From Cryptomeria japonica (lineage: Eukaryota > Streptophyta > Pinopsida > Cupressales > Cupressaceae): a DNA stretch of 64,000 bases. Numbering within the stretch: the stretch's first letter is position 1; each line of letters begins with the position of its first letter. The notes under the pieces are model-generated. The model was not told where the DNA came from, did not search any database, and saw only the letters and a list, made by a program, of their open reading frames with translations. Positions 1 to 11,296 of this stretch are shown in pieces. The translations under genes were made by a program, and so were the position numbers. The stretch lies in the NCBI RefSeq assembly GCF_030272615.1, contig NC_081410.1, forward strand, positions 125,018,640 through 125,082,639. The letters run 5' to 3'.

Positions 1-948
1 CTGATCTGGAATTGGTGGCATCAAAACTGGCGGATTCAAAAGATAATCTTTGAGCGTCTGAAAAGCTTGTTGATAGTTATCATCCCATTTGAACTTGATA
101 CTTTTATGTAGCAGGTGTTGAAAAGGATTACACTTATCTGCAAGTTGTGCTATGAATCTTCATATAGACTGGAGTCTCCCTTGTAAGGATCGAAGTTGAC
201 TGATATTTTTGGGTGGCGGCATGTCCTAAATAGCCTTGACTTTTGTTGGATCGGCTTCGATTCCTCTTTTAGACACAATGAATCCTAGGAGCTTCCCGGA
301 GGTTACTCCAAAGACACATTTCTTGGGGTTTAATCTTACTTTGTATTTTTCCAACCGATCAAAGACGACTGAAAGTATGTCCAAATGTGTATCTCTATCT
401 ATTGATTTACCCAGGAGATCATCAACATAATCTTCCACGGTTATATGCATGAGATCATGAAAGATAGTGGTCATTGCTCTTTGATATGTAGCACCTGCAT
501 TTTTTAGCCCAAAGGGCATGACATTCCAACAGAAAGTTCCCCACGGACAAGTGAATGATGTTTTGTGTTGATCCTCGGGTGCAATCCTGATTTGATTATA
601 ACCAGAAAATCCATCCATTAAAGATAACATTTCGTGACCTGCTGTGAGATCAACGATCAAGTCAATATTTGGTAATGGGAAGTCATCTTTCGGACAAGCT
701 TTGTTGATGTCTCTGAAATCTATACATATTCTAATGCTACCATCTGGTTTACTGACAGGTACTAAATTGGAGATCCATTCAGGATAATCAATTGGGCGTA
801 TGAATCCGACATCCAATAACTTCTCCAGCTCTGCTTTGACTAGTAATGCCACTTGTGGATGCATTTTCCTTAATTTCTGTTTCACTGGCTTTGCCCCCGG
901 TTTGACTATCAAATGATGCATTACCAAATCCGGATCTAGTCCAGGCAT
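1..948 (-). pseudogene. pol: Reverse transcriptase and start of RNase H, element A pol
   Basis: Continues the gag-pro frame after the TAA at 1030-1032. The segment holds the Ty3/Gypsy RT core: the KAELEKLLDVGFIRP region, the DFRDINKACPKDDFPLPNID fingers/palm segment, the LMDGFSGYNQI block with the first catalytic Asp, MPFGLKNAGATYQR, and the YVDD box with the other two Asp residues. All three catalytic Asp are kept. TAG at 226-228 and TGA at 160-162 then interrupt the connection to RNase H, which reads on to position 1. The enzyme would copy element RNA into cDNA in cytoplasmic virus-like particles; this copy cannot make a full polyprotein. The 948 start is only the first Met after the stop; upstream codons to 1029 are also RT-like. 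Confidence 0.9.
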
Positions 949-1029
949 ATTAGTGTATGACCATGCAAAGTTGATTTGTCGTTCTTTGAAGAAGCTTATG
1001 AATTTTGCCCTTTCGGACTCTGTTAATGA

Positions 1030-3609
1030 TTAAGCCAGGAATATATTGTGTGGAACTTCTTCTGTACCAATGTTCATTTTGATAGTCTCCTCTACTAACA
1101 TGGATGACTTTTCCTCATATGATGCTGGGAGAATGTCGAGCCTTCCATCTTCGGGTGCCTCAGAGAGGTTTTCGCCCTCAGATACGTCCTTTCTTTTTAC
1201 TTTTTTGGGATCAGATAGCGCCACAGTGTGGTTTTCGCCATAAGACCCTTGATTTGTTCTTATTTTCACATTTTTGCGACTGGAAGGTCCGACACCCTCA
1301 CCAAAATATGCCATGTTGTTGAGTTCTATGGTGTATCCTACTTTGTGGTCCCCAGGGGGAAGATCATCTCGTATGCCAAGATAGTCAATAATAGCTTTGT
1401 CATTTTGAAATGTGTCAAAGTGTGCTGGTCCTTCATAATCCCAGTCAATGAGTTGGTGGTGAACAAGGGGAAGGCCTTTAATGTTTTCGGAGTTTGCGGG
1501 GCTAAGAGTGAAGATGTGGTTATACTCGGGTATATCAAGGCAATCATCGAGGTTATCGATGGCACTTTCCTCATCAGTTTCGATTGCAAGCGAATCCAAA
1601 TTGTCATCACTAGTAGCACCTTCCGGGATAGGTGTCCTCATCCTATGTGATTTTGACCTAGAACCTTGAAATGAAGACTGTACGGAATCCTTATGGGTTG
1701 TTTCTTGACCAACTCTGAACTTTTTATAAAATTCCTCTTCTTCTGTGGGTTCATCTGGCTCTCTGAATGTCTCGGTGAGCTCATAGTCACTGGAGGATTT
1801 GTCTGAACCCCATTCCCATTCGTTGGAATCTGTGGAATAGTAATCCTCTTGTTGAACTTTGGCAATTTTTATTTGTGATGCCTTTTCTGTCCTTTTAGTG
1901 TGGATCTTGGAAGTCAGAAAACCAAGTCCTTTCGAGCGTTCCCTTTTTACAGTCAATTCAGGTTGTAAGGGCTCCATAACGCCTTCCTTGCGTAACCCAA
2001 GAGGGCTTTTTCCATCATACCCGAATTTTTGTAGAATCTTGAAGCCTTTGCCATATTTCTCACAGGGTATATTGATCTGATCTTGTGTGTCATCTTCAAT
2101 GTCTTTATAGAGCATTTTGTATAAATCTTCCTCTTCTAGTTCACCCCATCTTTGAAAGGTAGTAGGATCCCATTTGAGTATCATGATGGATATTTGCTTG
2201 TTAGGATGTGGCCTTCCATATTCTTTTGGAGAGCTCATGACTTGTCGTAAATACATGGTCTGATTTAAAGTGTATTCTCCCATGCCTTTGTCCTGAAATT
2301 TGCCTTTAAGTTCACCTTGTTTTGATGTCGAAGGTTTTAATGACTCAGGGTCAATGTATGTCGAAGAAGGAGCAGCCTCATGATTACTAGGAATGATGGT
2401 CTCAGTATGTGATCTTAGGTTATTGCAATATATGAATGGATTAGGATCACCGTTAACTGTTACCTCGACTCCATTATGAGGAAACTTAATGCATTGATGA
2501 TATGTTGATGGGACTACCCTCATTTCATGAATCCAAGGATGTCCTAGCAATATATTATAAGTGAGATCCAGATCTAGGACCTGACAAACCACATCCTTTG
2601 TAACTGGCCCAATTCTTAGAGGTAAGGTGACTGTGCCCTTGGATGAGCGCTCTTCATCATCATTTGCCTTGATGGTGATTTGATTTGTTGAATTCACAGC
2701 TTTATCAGAATATCCCAATTGTTTAATGGTGCTCAATGTACAAATATTTAGACCAGCTCCTCTATCTATCAGGACTCGCTTTATTCGATGTTTGTGTATG
2801 AAGGCTTCAATGTGTAGAGGTGCATTATGTGGCTGACTTACGGAGGCGTCATCGGCTTCTGTGAACGTAAGGGAATGTGGAATGGATAGGTATCCCACCA
2901 TGGCTTGAAACTGGTCCATGTTCAGATCAGTAGGAACGACAGTGTCTCTCAAGATTTTGTCAAGAATAGCTTTATGAGCGGGGGATATGCGTAAGAGCTC
3001 AAGGATGGAGATGAGCGCGGGTGTCTTCCCTAACTGTTCTACAAGGCCATACTCAAGTTTGGTAGATGAAGAAGTGGTGTTTTTAGTTGAAGCACCTGGC
3101 AAAGTAATTTTACCTCGACGAGTTGTAACATGACATTCAGAAGTAGGTTCGGAAGAAGATCCAACACCTCTTAGGACAATCTTGGGTCTTTGAGGAGGAT
3201 TCTCAGGATTTTTGTTCTTGATGGTAATAGTAGAGATATGATTGTCCATCGAGATGTGATTGATAGTTGAGTCATAGTTGTAAGGTGCTCTAGTATAGTT
3301 GGCTTGATCATCTATGACTTTGGCTTTTCCTTTGTCATGCTTTGGGAATGGTTCCTTAAACATCACATGTTCTTGGTTGGATGAGTGTCCCTCAATCTCA
3401 ATATCACCTCTATCAATGAGATCTTGCACAATGTTCTTCAGTCGATGACAATTTCCTGTCTTATGGCCCTTGCTTTTATGAAATTCACAATACTCATCAT
3501 CATTCCACCAATTTGGTTTGACCTTTGGTTCATATGGAGGAAAATCTGGAACTGTGATCACTTTGTTTGCCACAAGCTTTTTGAAGACTGATTCAAGTGG
3601 TTCTCCCAA
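1030..3609 (-). pseudogene. gag-pol: Gag nucleocapsid, retropepsin-like protease and G-patch segment, element A
   Basis: An 859-codon open stretch beginning at a TTG five codons after an in-frame TGA, so it is the continuation of gag rather than a separate gene. Near residues 41-54 lies a C-x2-H-x4-H-x4-C knuckle (YCEFHKSKGHKTGNC), the RNA-binding nucleocapsid type of plant Ty3 elements. Around residues 280-370 is an aspartic-protease fold with LIDRGAGLN at the active-site Asp and the later LLGHPWIHEM strand. Near residues 518-560 is a G-patch (GKGFKILQKFGYDGKSPLGL), a glycine-rich RNA-associated module also known at the end of some retroviral proteases. An acidic linker follows (EPTEEEEF region). 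It ends at TAA 1030-1032, just before RT in the same frame. Confidence 0.88.
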
Positions 3610-3624
3610 TGGGGTGTACTTCCT

Positions 3625-4929
3625 TCATGGTCTAGAAGTTGTTTGAGTATTCACTTGATTGTTTGTAGAACTTGATCCTGAAAAAATGAACTTGGGTCGC
3701 ACTGTGTTAGCATTAACAACACCATCATTGACTGTGTTCTTGTTTTTATTCCAAAATCTTGGCTTGTCTTTTCCTTTAAAGTCATCTTTGTTTTCCTTGA
3801 ATATCTTAATGACTCCTTGTTCAATTAGAACCTTTTCTGTTGCTAAGCCCTTTTCAATGACATCCTTGAAGGTGGACAAACAAGCTTTCCTTAGATCATA
3901 GCCAATGTCCTTGTTAACATTTTGTGTGAACATTTCTACCATTTGTTTCTGTGGAATTTTGCAAGAGCATCTGCTAGCTAGATTTCTCCATCTTTGTAGA
4001 AATGATGCAAAAGATTCTCCTTCTTTTTGTTTAGTATTGCACAAAGTAGTGACTGAGATATCTGTCTCTATATTGTAGGAGAAATGCTGAATAAATGCCT
4101 CTGCTAAGTCACCCCATGACTTAATACCAGGTGGTAGTTGAGAGAACCATTCCATAGCTTGATCGCCTAAACTTTGTGGGAACAATCTCATCAAATATGT
4201 TTCTTCTGCCGCTACCTCAATACAAGCTGTGAAAAATTGTCTTATGTGTGCCTTGGGGTCTCCTTTTCCTCTATACTTGTCAAATTTTGGCGTCACAAAG
4301 TGTGCAAGAAATGGAGGCATTGGAATGCTCTTATCAAATGGATAAGGACATATGTCTCTCATAGTGTATGTTGGTTTTGGTGTATTCATGTCCTCCATTT
4401 TCTTTTGTAAATCTCTGATTTGTTGCTCCAAATTGCTCTTAGGTGGAGATCGACTTCTTGTAGCATACCCCATGTTTGAGGCACCCATTGGAGGAGGGGC
4501 TTGTTGCATGTATGGATGATATTGATCATACACATGTTCATATGGAGGAGGTCTATATTGATGCGGCATATATGGAGCACTTGGTATAGCTTCATGTTGA
4601 GGAACCCCATATCTATTTTGTGCATGTATACCATATTCTACAGGCATGTCATGTTCTATTGTGTTGCCCCCAAATTTGACATGAGGTTTCCTTGTGTCCA
4701 AATTTTGAGCATGCCTTTGAATGTCCAATTGTTTTGGTTGATCCATAGCTTGAGCATGTGATTGAGCATATCTATCTGCATAAGACTTCCATAATGGTCT
4801 TCGAAGGTAAGTATCATATGTTTGAGCATGTGTATGTGGGACTTCTGGTTTTTGAAGCAAAGCTGATGGTGATTCAGGTACCATATGTGGTCCTCTATTT
4901 CCTCCACTATTAGGTCTCCTTTGATCCAT
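3625..4929 (-). pseudogene. gag: Gag capsid domain, element A
   Basis: A 434-codon segment. The first 170 residues are Pro/Gln/His/Tyr-rich with no clear domain. A short helical stretch follows (LEQQIRDLQKKMEDM). From about residue 205 comes a Retrotrans_gag-type capsid domain: FVTPKFDKYRGKGDPKAHIR, then the AMEWFSQLPPGIKSW region and the ESFASFLQRWRNLASRC helix. The domain forms the shell that packages element RNA. The frame is continuous with the segment upstream (stop TGA 4954-4956) and downstream (stop TGA 3625-3627). The methionine at 4929 is therefore probably not the true start. Confidence 0.88.
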
Positions 4930-4953
4930 GTTGGAGTGAGTTTGTTGCGAGGG

Positions 4954-5331
4954 TCAGTTTTCCATAAGTTGAGACATGTCAAAGTCATGAGGTATTTTAG
5001 CTCCACTTTGTGCCATCATGTGTAAGAAGTATTGTCTATCCCTCCTCATTATTTCTTCAACCAATCTATTCAAATGAGGATTCATAATGGATTCTTCTAC
5101 ATCAGCTGAATGTATTGAAAAGTTGTCCACATTGTCATTGTGTGTAGCATTGTTGTTTGTAGTGTCTGTGTTTTCCACATTGGGAATGTTTCTATAAACA
5201 TCCATGTCAGGTAATGTAGTGTGCTCAGGATTGAAAAATAAATCGTTATCATACACATAAGAACTCATGTTTGCGGATTCTTGAGCCTCTTTAGCTTTTC
5301 TCCTATATTTTTGAAGACGGGTTTCAACCAT
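4954..5331 (-). pseudogene. gag: Gag N-terminal segment, element A
   Basis: A 125-codon segment starting MVETRLQKYRRK, a basic beginning typical of plant Ty3 gag proteins, followed by an Asn/Asp/Thr-rich stretch and an MNPHLNRLVEEIMRRD helix. It shares the frame of the capsid segment and is separated from it by one TGA (4954-4956) and eight codons. It is therefore taken as the true gag start. The upstream DNA is the non-coding leader. Confidence 0.75.
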
Positions 5332-5814
5332 GAACTAGGTATTTGACCAAGATGTGAGAGACTAGATGAAAAATGGAAAGAGTATGGAAGACCAAGAGTT
5401 GTATGGAGTGTAAATGAATCTGAGGTGTACTTGCAATGTCCAAAGTGTAAGACCAAGTATGTATGTAGTAGAGTAGGTGTGACTTCCAAAGAGAGGATAG
5501 TTTCTCTTGATGAGGTAAGCTGACCTTGACTCTAAGTAAGACCAAATGAGACCCAAAGGTAAGAAACCTTGATGAGGGACCACTTAGCAAAGTGTAGTTG
5601 TATGTAGTATGTTGACAAAGTATGATGAGGACAAGCAAGTGACCTTTTGACCCAAGTTTAGACAAGTATGAATATAAAATGAGATGTGAAGCAATGATGG
5701 ACTGTATGAGACCCAAAGACAGGTTGAATGCTAGATGAAACCTAAAGAAACAACCTAGGAAGCTCAAGTATTCCGAAACTAATTTCTCTTGTTTGCTAGA
5801 CTGTAAAAATTTTC

Positions 5815-5990
5815 AATTTTGCACACAGACGCTTCTGTATACTTCACAAATGCGATTCCCAGACACAGACGTGTCTATGTTCGACACAGACGCTGCTAGA
5901 CACACAAACGCTATTATGCCCTTCACAGATGCGCTTAGATGACTTCAGACGCGGTTAAAACAGACATAGACGTGTTTCTGTAAACTTCGT
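5815..5990. repeat. Irregular array of CACAGACGC-type motifs, array 1
   Basis: At least seven variants of the word ACAGACGC or its near matches occur about every 20-30 bp (for example ACACAGACGCTTCTG, ACACAGACGTGTC, ACACAGACGCTGC). The flanking leader is AT-rich, so the CpG-bearing words stand out. Confidence 0.75.
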
Positions 5991-7186
5991 GCAATTTTTC
6001 CAATCGGTGAAGTTGTTTTGTTGTGACCAAATCCGACTGTTTTGACTGTTTTTTGTGACAAGAAGACACAATGTTGCTAAGGACTCAATGTTTGCAAGTG
6101 TTTAGACTCCAAAAGTGTGTTGTTTGATGTAAAATATTTTGCATACACTTGAAGACCCAAAAGACACAATTTTTTGTTGTTTGGTCTTGAATGTTTGAAT
6201 GTTTAACATAAGACAAGCACAATTCTTATGGCTGGCCAAGACAATAGTTGTTGATCCCACATAGGGTTTTACCCCCGAGGCTACGCTATTCAGAGAAAAT
6301 ACTTAGATGCTTGACCTCACTGGCTCCACCCTTGGCACTCACTTCTCGGGTCAGCCAAGCATCAGTCCCCATGAAAACTCCCCATGGCGAACTTTGTATC
6401 TCTACTAAGAACCGTATGTGTGTGGGCCGCTACCAGAGGTCCGACCTCCTGCCCCAACAACTAGAAGGATTTGGGCTTCTAAAACAAAAAGGTGCTAGTA
6501 AGGGCATCCGCTCGTGTGGCCATACATGCGGCACTTTCAGCTCTATAAATACAGAAGGCTCCCAGCCGGTAGGGGTTACGCCCTACAAATGATCAAATAA
6601 ATTTGATCAAACGGGTTTATGGGGAGACATAGTGTCGGTATGAACTAATCATCACACGTTATTCATAGTTTTCACCATGAATACATTTATTTATAGTGGT
6701 TTGGAAGAAGATGGCTTTTCTTTTGCTACCACTTGGGTCGTTCTCTTCTCACTAGTAGTCCTAATGACTACACGGGAAGACAGGCCCTCTAAAGATTAAA
6801 CAAAAAGAGCCTATTGCTCAAGACACAAAAGACAATGATTCAATTTTAGTGCACCAATGGAAGTGTTTGCTAATCTATGAAAACAAGGCACACAACAAAA
6901 TTTCAAAACCCTAGCCAAGGACCTACAACAAAATTTGTTAGTAGTTTGGGTTGTTTCAAATGATCACCCCTTCCTGCAAGTACACAAGTTAGGTAAATTT
7001 TAGAAACCCAAAAGACTTTGTGAAAGAGGGGCCTTCAACAAAAACGTTTTGCCTCCAAGACAAGCTGCACAAACTTAGTTAGCTAGATCTGAAAGGGTTA
7101 GTCCAAAAATAAACCAGATCTGAAACCCTAAGTGCGAAATCCGAAAATTGAATCAATGAAAATTTGAAAATTTTCGAAACAATAAA

Positions 7187-7445
7187 ACACAGATGCTATT
7201 ACCCATGACACAGACGCGTCTGGATAACACAGACGCGTTTTTGTGATGCATAGATGCGGCCAAAAATCACAGACGCCCTTCTACGACACAGACGCGGGCA
7301 GAAATAACGCAGACGTGCTTCTGAAACATAGATACCCCTGTCTGAAACCTGCAAAATAAAATTTGTCGAAAACACAGACGCGATTCCAGATTCCGCAGAG
7401 GTGCCTGAAAATCAAAGACGCAATCCGAAAGTTTGCAGACGCGGA
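7187..7445. repeat. Irregular array of CACAGACGC-type motifs, array 2
   Basis: More than ten copies or near copies of CACAGACGCG at 20-35 bp spacing (for example GACACAGACGCGTCTGG and AACACAGACGCGTTTT). It lies about 100 bp from the primer-binding site in the element A leader. Confidence 0.78.
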
Positions 7446-7532
7446 AAAACCTAAAATGTCGTCGAAAAATGTCCAATCTGCAACTTCAAAAACACAAAAT
7501 CTGCAACAAGAAGGTTAAATGCAAAGGGACAA

Positions 7533-7552
7533 GAGTCCCACCGGGCGTGCCA
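7533..7552 (-). promoter_or_regulatory. Primer-binding site of element A
   Basis: Minus-strand sequence TGGCACGCCCGGTGGGACTC lies three bases inside the LTR end, as expected for a tRNA-primed LTR retrotransposon. I cannot name the tRNA with confidence. Confidence 0.72.
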
Positions 7553-7555
7553 AAA

Positions 7556-8318
7556 TGTATATGGTGAAAATGGATAACAATAATAACAAGATTGAAAGGC
7601 TAAATGAATCCAACCACAAAACCCTAGCCTAACAATAACAAAGATCCACCATAACATATGAAGATTACCTAAGACAATGCAAATAACACAAAATCACAAA
7701 GATTATACCATCACATGTCCAATAGGGTTTTGATCTCCATTCTTCCTATCTCCATTGATCTTGCTTGATATATTTGCTCTCAGATTTTTATGTGCACAAG
7801 AGCTCAACAAAGAACGGAATGTGGTTGCAAGTAGGATCGTAGTGTAGCCAATTGATCAAGTTGTTAGGGTTTGATAATGAAAAAGGCATCTCCTTAAATA
7901 GAAGACACAATATGAAATGGAGGGATAAGATTGAGAGGTGTAAAAAGGAGGTCGGCTAGGATTAGAGGGTAGGTAGAAGAAATAGTAAAATAATGAAAGG
8001 GGTAGGTAGTGTATGAATTAAGAGATGAATGACATGTGTCATGTGTAGAAAAAGATAATGAATTAATTAAATAAATAAAAATTTATTTAATTAATAGAAG
8101 AAGTAGGATAATTAAATAAATAAGATATTTACTTAATTTAGGAAAAGGATAATTTAAATAAATAAATGTATTTATTTAAATGAGAAATAAGGCTAGAAGA
8201 GGATAAATGAATTAATTAAATAAATAAAGATTTATTTAATTAATAGAAGAATTAGGCTTAGATAATTAAATAAATAAAATATTTATTTAATTAGACATGA
8301 CAATTTTGGGTGTCTACA
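7556..8318 (-). mobile_element. 5' LTR of element A
   Basis: 763 bp, TG...CA bounded: on the minus strand it begins TGTAGACACCCAAAATTG and ends CACCATATACA, followed by TTT and the primer-binding site. The U3 side (8040-8318) is made of ATTTATTTAATTA runs. A TATA-like CTATTTAAGG (plus 7892-7901) could be the promoter. The partner LTR is off the left edge. Confidence 0.82.
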
Positions 8319-8319
8319 C

Positions 8320-9778
8320 CATCAAGGAAGAGGACACAAAACAAGCAATTGTCATAGATTAAAAGATCTTATTCAAGATCTTATTGACCGAGGTGATATT
8401 GAAATTGAAGGACATGACCCAAAGACAACAAATAATGATCATCTGATGTTCAAAAATCCACTTCCATAGCCAGATCAAAGGGGTCCTACTTCCAGGAGAA
8501 ACACTGATACCACTGATTATACGCAAGCCACGTATAATTACACTTTAAATCACTTGTACGATGCCAGTGAACAAATTACAACTATTACCATAAAAAATCC
8601 ACGCAGTTCCGATTGCAATGTTGTTACACGTCACGACAAGGTTACCATAAAAGTTGCTCCACAAGGTACCACATCAATCCCCAAGCAGTATAACATTGTG
8701 GATCAATTAGATAAAACGCCCGCACTGATATCTATCTTAGAGCTATTACGCCTATCTCCATCTCATAAAACAAATCTTGGATCAAGCTCTCCAAGAGGCG
8801 TCAGTACCTGCTAACTTGAATACAGATCAATTCCAAGCCATGGTTGGAAGTCTAAGATCATCCCCTTGTCTCACTTTTTCCGAAAGTGACAATACATCCT
8901 TCCAACAACCACATAACGCCTCACTCCACATTGAAGGATTTATCAACCAACCTAGGATCAAGCGAGTCTTGATCGATAATGGAGCAGGCCTGAATATTTG
9001 TACACGACAACTAGTCACTGCATTAGGATATGCAATTGAATCAGTGGATCCCCGCAAGAAGATCACAATCAAAGCTTATGATGATACAGAGCGTTCATCC
9101 AAAGGAGCTGTTGTACTACCAATCCGAGTGGGCCCATTGGTGAAGCACATCATATGTCAGGTCCTAGACCTTCCTCTACCATATAATTTGTTGCTAGGAA
9201 GACCTTGGATACATGCCATGCAAGCTGTTCCATCCACTTACCATCAGAGTATCAAATTCCCACATAATGGTGTGGAAATTACAATCCTGGGAGATGCAAA
9301 CCCCTTTGCATATTGTCATAACATAAATCATCAACCAGAGATTACCATTCCCAACAATAGAGAAGCCATCTCATCCACCTCATATGTAAGTCTAGCCTCT
9401 CTTTCCAGTTCAAACACTATTATACCCAAACAAGAGAAGCTCAAGATGAAAATAGCAGAGGAAGGTCCTGGGGAGTACAATCTAAGCCAGCTATTTTGTG
9501 TTGGACAAATGCCCACTTCTCCAAGAACTCATGGTGTACCTCAGCAGACACTGCATACACCAACAGTCACACCAGCATGCACTTTGACATCTTTCATCCT
9601 TGGAAAGAGTCAAGAGGATGAGACCAGAGATGAGGACTTAGCAAAATGGATCTATAAAGATCCTATCACCATAGACATCCCACAAGCTAAGCTTCCCACA
9701 GATCAACATGGAAAGGGCATGCTCATTATGAAAAGAATGGGTTATGATGGTCAAAGTGCTTTGGGACTTTGCAATTAA
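8320..9778 (+). pseudogene. gag-pol: Gag zinc knuckle, protease and G-patch segment, element B
   Basis: Starts inside the zinc knuckle (the second His and last Cys of the motif are visible in HQGRGHKTSNC), where element A is inserted. TAG at 8467-8469 interrupts the first frame. A one-base shift at about 8767-8776 moves the reading frame to that of 8777-9778. The protease carries LIDNGAGLN at the active-site Asp, near 8975, and the LLLGRPWIHAM strand. The G-patch (HGKGMLIMKRMGYDGQSALGL) is cut by TAA at 9776-9778 before its last part. The segment aligns along its length with element A 1030-3609, so the two belong to related families. The protease would process the polyprotein; this copy is inactive. 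Confidence 0.87.
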
Positions 9779-9805
9779 GGCCGACATGAGCCACTGTCGA
9801 TAGAA

Positions 9806-10870
9806 ATGAAGCCTAAAGATAACACAGGCTTAGGATTTCAAAAGGAGATCTTTCCTAAACTCAGATTCAAAGGGAAACCCAGCAAACCACTATATCAACC
9901 GATTACAAAGAGGTCACCTTTGATTATCAAAGCAGCACCACCCATCACTCCACCAATCAAAACAACAACCTCATCAACAACAACAATAACATCAAAAGCA
10001 CCATTAGCAGCAAACACTATATCTGAATTCCCAGCAGTATCAACAACATTGACAATTCCAGCAAAAGTAGCAGAGTCAACAACACCAATAATTCCTATAT
10101 CAGATTCACTAATTCCCATCATTCTTCCTGTAGCACTAATCGTTACATCTATAATGGTACATCAGCCGATCACACCTATAGTATTTAACTTGAACGCCAT
10201 CCTAGAATGTTATAGCAATCGGATCCTGGATAGTGACTCAAAAACTAACTCACATGAGTGGGAATTTGATTTAGTGCAGCTTAACACTTCAGATGAGGAA
10301 GACACATCACTACCTCCACCCTGCAAGGACATCCCTATTTATGGAGAAGCACAGATAAAGACCTCTTGGGTTCCTGAACTGGAAGCATCTTCCATAGACC
10401 CTACGTCACATCCTATGCCCGATTCTGATAGGGAGAGTACCATCAATGACCTTGACCATAATGTCTTAACCCTCACTGAAACATCTAACGAACTTAACCT
10501 GATCAATGAGGTAATTCCCATTATCCATCTTGAACTCATCGAATGGAACCAACCTAATCCCCCATGCCCTGACCACTTCCAAAATGATGAGGCGATCATT
10601 GACTTCTTGGAATTACGGGATAACATACCAAGCAGGGATCATAAAGCTGGATTCGCCATAGAACTTAATAGCGCAACATACTTTGGGGTGTATGCCAAAC
10701 CTTTTAGCTACAAAAATATAACAATAAAACATGGATCTTCCAGTGAAAACCACACTATGGCATTGTTTGATCCCACAAAAGTAAAAAGAAAGAGCAAATC
10801 CAAGGGTGAAAACCTCTCTCAGGTGCCTGAGGATGAAAGGTTTGACATTCTCCCCTCTAGTACACGATAG
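9806..10870 (+). pseudogene. pol: Protease-to-RT linker region, element B
   Basis: 354 codons in the same frame as the protease and RT. It begins with the tail of the G-patch region (NTGLGF). Residues 30-120 are a low-complexity Thr/Ile/Ser/Pro stretch (for example TTTSSTTTITSK) that has no counterpart of this composition in element A. The rest resembles the linker of A: EWEFDLVQLNTSDEED, HFQNDEAIIDFLELRD, ENHTMALFDPTKVKRK. No enzyme domain is recognised. TAG at 10,868-10,870 and TAA at 10,904-10,906 follow before RT. Confidence 0.75.
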
Positions 10871-10912
10871 GAAAGATCAATGATTCTGATCGAGGAAACA
10901 AAATAATGCAAT

Positions 10913-11296
10913 GTGGGGACTCCTGAAACTCCCCACCACATACATCTGGCATCTCTTTTGACTCTAGAGAAGCAGCCCAAGTTTGTTGAATTCTTCAAGA
11001 AATGCCAGATCAACTTTGCATGGTCATATGCAGACATGCCTAGTCTTGATCCAGATTTAGTCATGCATCACCTCATAGTAGAAGAAGAAGTTAAGCCTGT
11101 CAAGCAGAAGCTTTGCAAGATGCATCCCCGGATTGCAGTACTTGTCAAAGCGGAACTTAAGAAACTTCTAGATATTGGTTTCATTAGACCAATTGATTAT
11201 GCAGATTGGATCTCCAATATTGTGCCTGTTGGTAAACCAAATGGGGACATCTGTATTTGCACTGACTTCAGAGATCTAAACAAAGCATGTCCTAAG
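10913..11296 (+). pseudogene. pol: Reverse transcriptase, N-terminal part, element B
   Basis: RT fingers and start of the palm (KAELKKLLDIGFIRP, DFRDLNKACPK). The frame runs into solo LTR D right after ACPK and resumes at 12,996 with NDFPLPNID. The start at 10,913 is a GTG chosen only because it follows the stop at 10,904; the real polyprotein is continuous. After 11,296 the open frame to 11,461 is LTR sequence, not RT. Confidence 0.87.

Larger units (their letters stand above)
5332..7532 (-). other. Leader of element A between primer-binding site and gag
   Basis: About 2.2 kb without a convincing gene; short frames here are not supported. Two stretches (5815-5990 and 7187-7445) are packed with variants of CACAGACGCG (see the separate entries). 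Between them, 6190-6800 is a less AT-rich block whose start and end resemble nothing I can name. Long leaders are usual in Tat-group elements. Confidence 0.6.
1..8318 (-). mobile_element. Element A: Tat-like Ty3/Gypsy LTR retrotransposon, 5' part
   Basis: Read on the minus strand, the order is LTR (8318-7556), primer-binding site, long leader (7532-5332), gag, protease, G-patch, RT, then the left edge of the window. All coding parts share one frame from 5331 down to 1, broken only by in-frame stops (TGA 4954-4956, TGA 3625-3627, TAA 1030-1032, TAG 226-228, TGA 160-162). RNase H, integrase and the 3' LTR lie outside the window. The outer edge abuts the gag zinc-knuckle coding sequence of element B, so A inserted into B. 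The duplicated target (probably CCATC, 8319-8323) cannot be checked because the other end is not visible. Assignment to the Tat-like group is inferred from the close similarity of its RT and protease to element B, which has the dual RNase H arrangement. Confidence 0.88.

Noticed and set aside
6248-6592. 114-codon frame in the leader of element A
   Set aside because: It lies on the strand opposite the element, has no recognisable domain and is in a non-coding leader.
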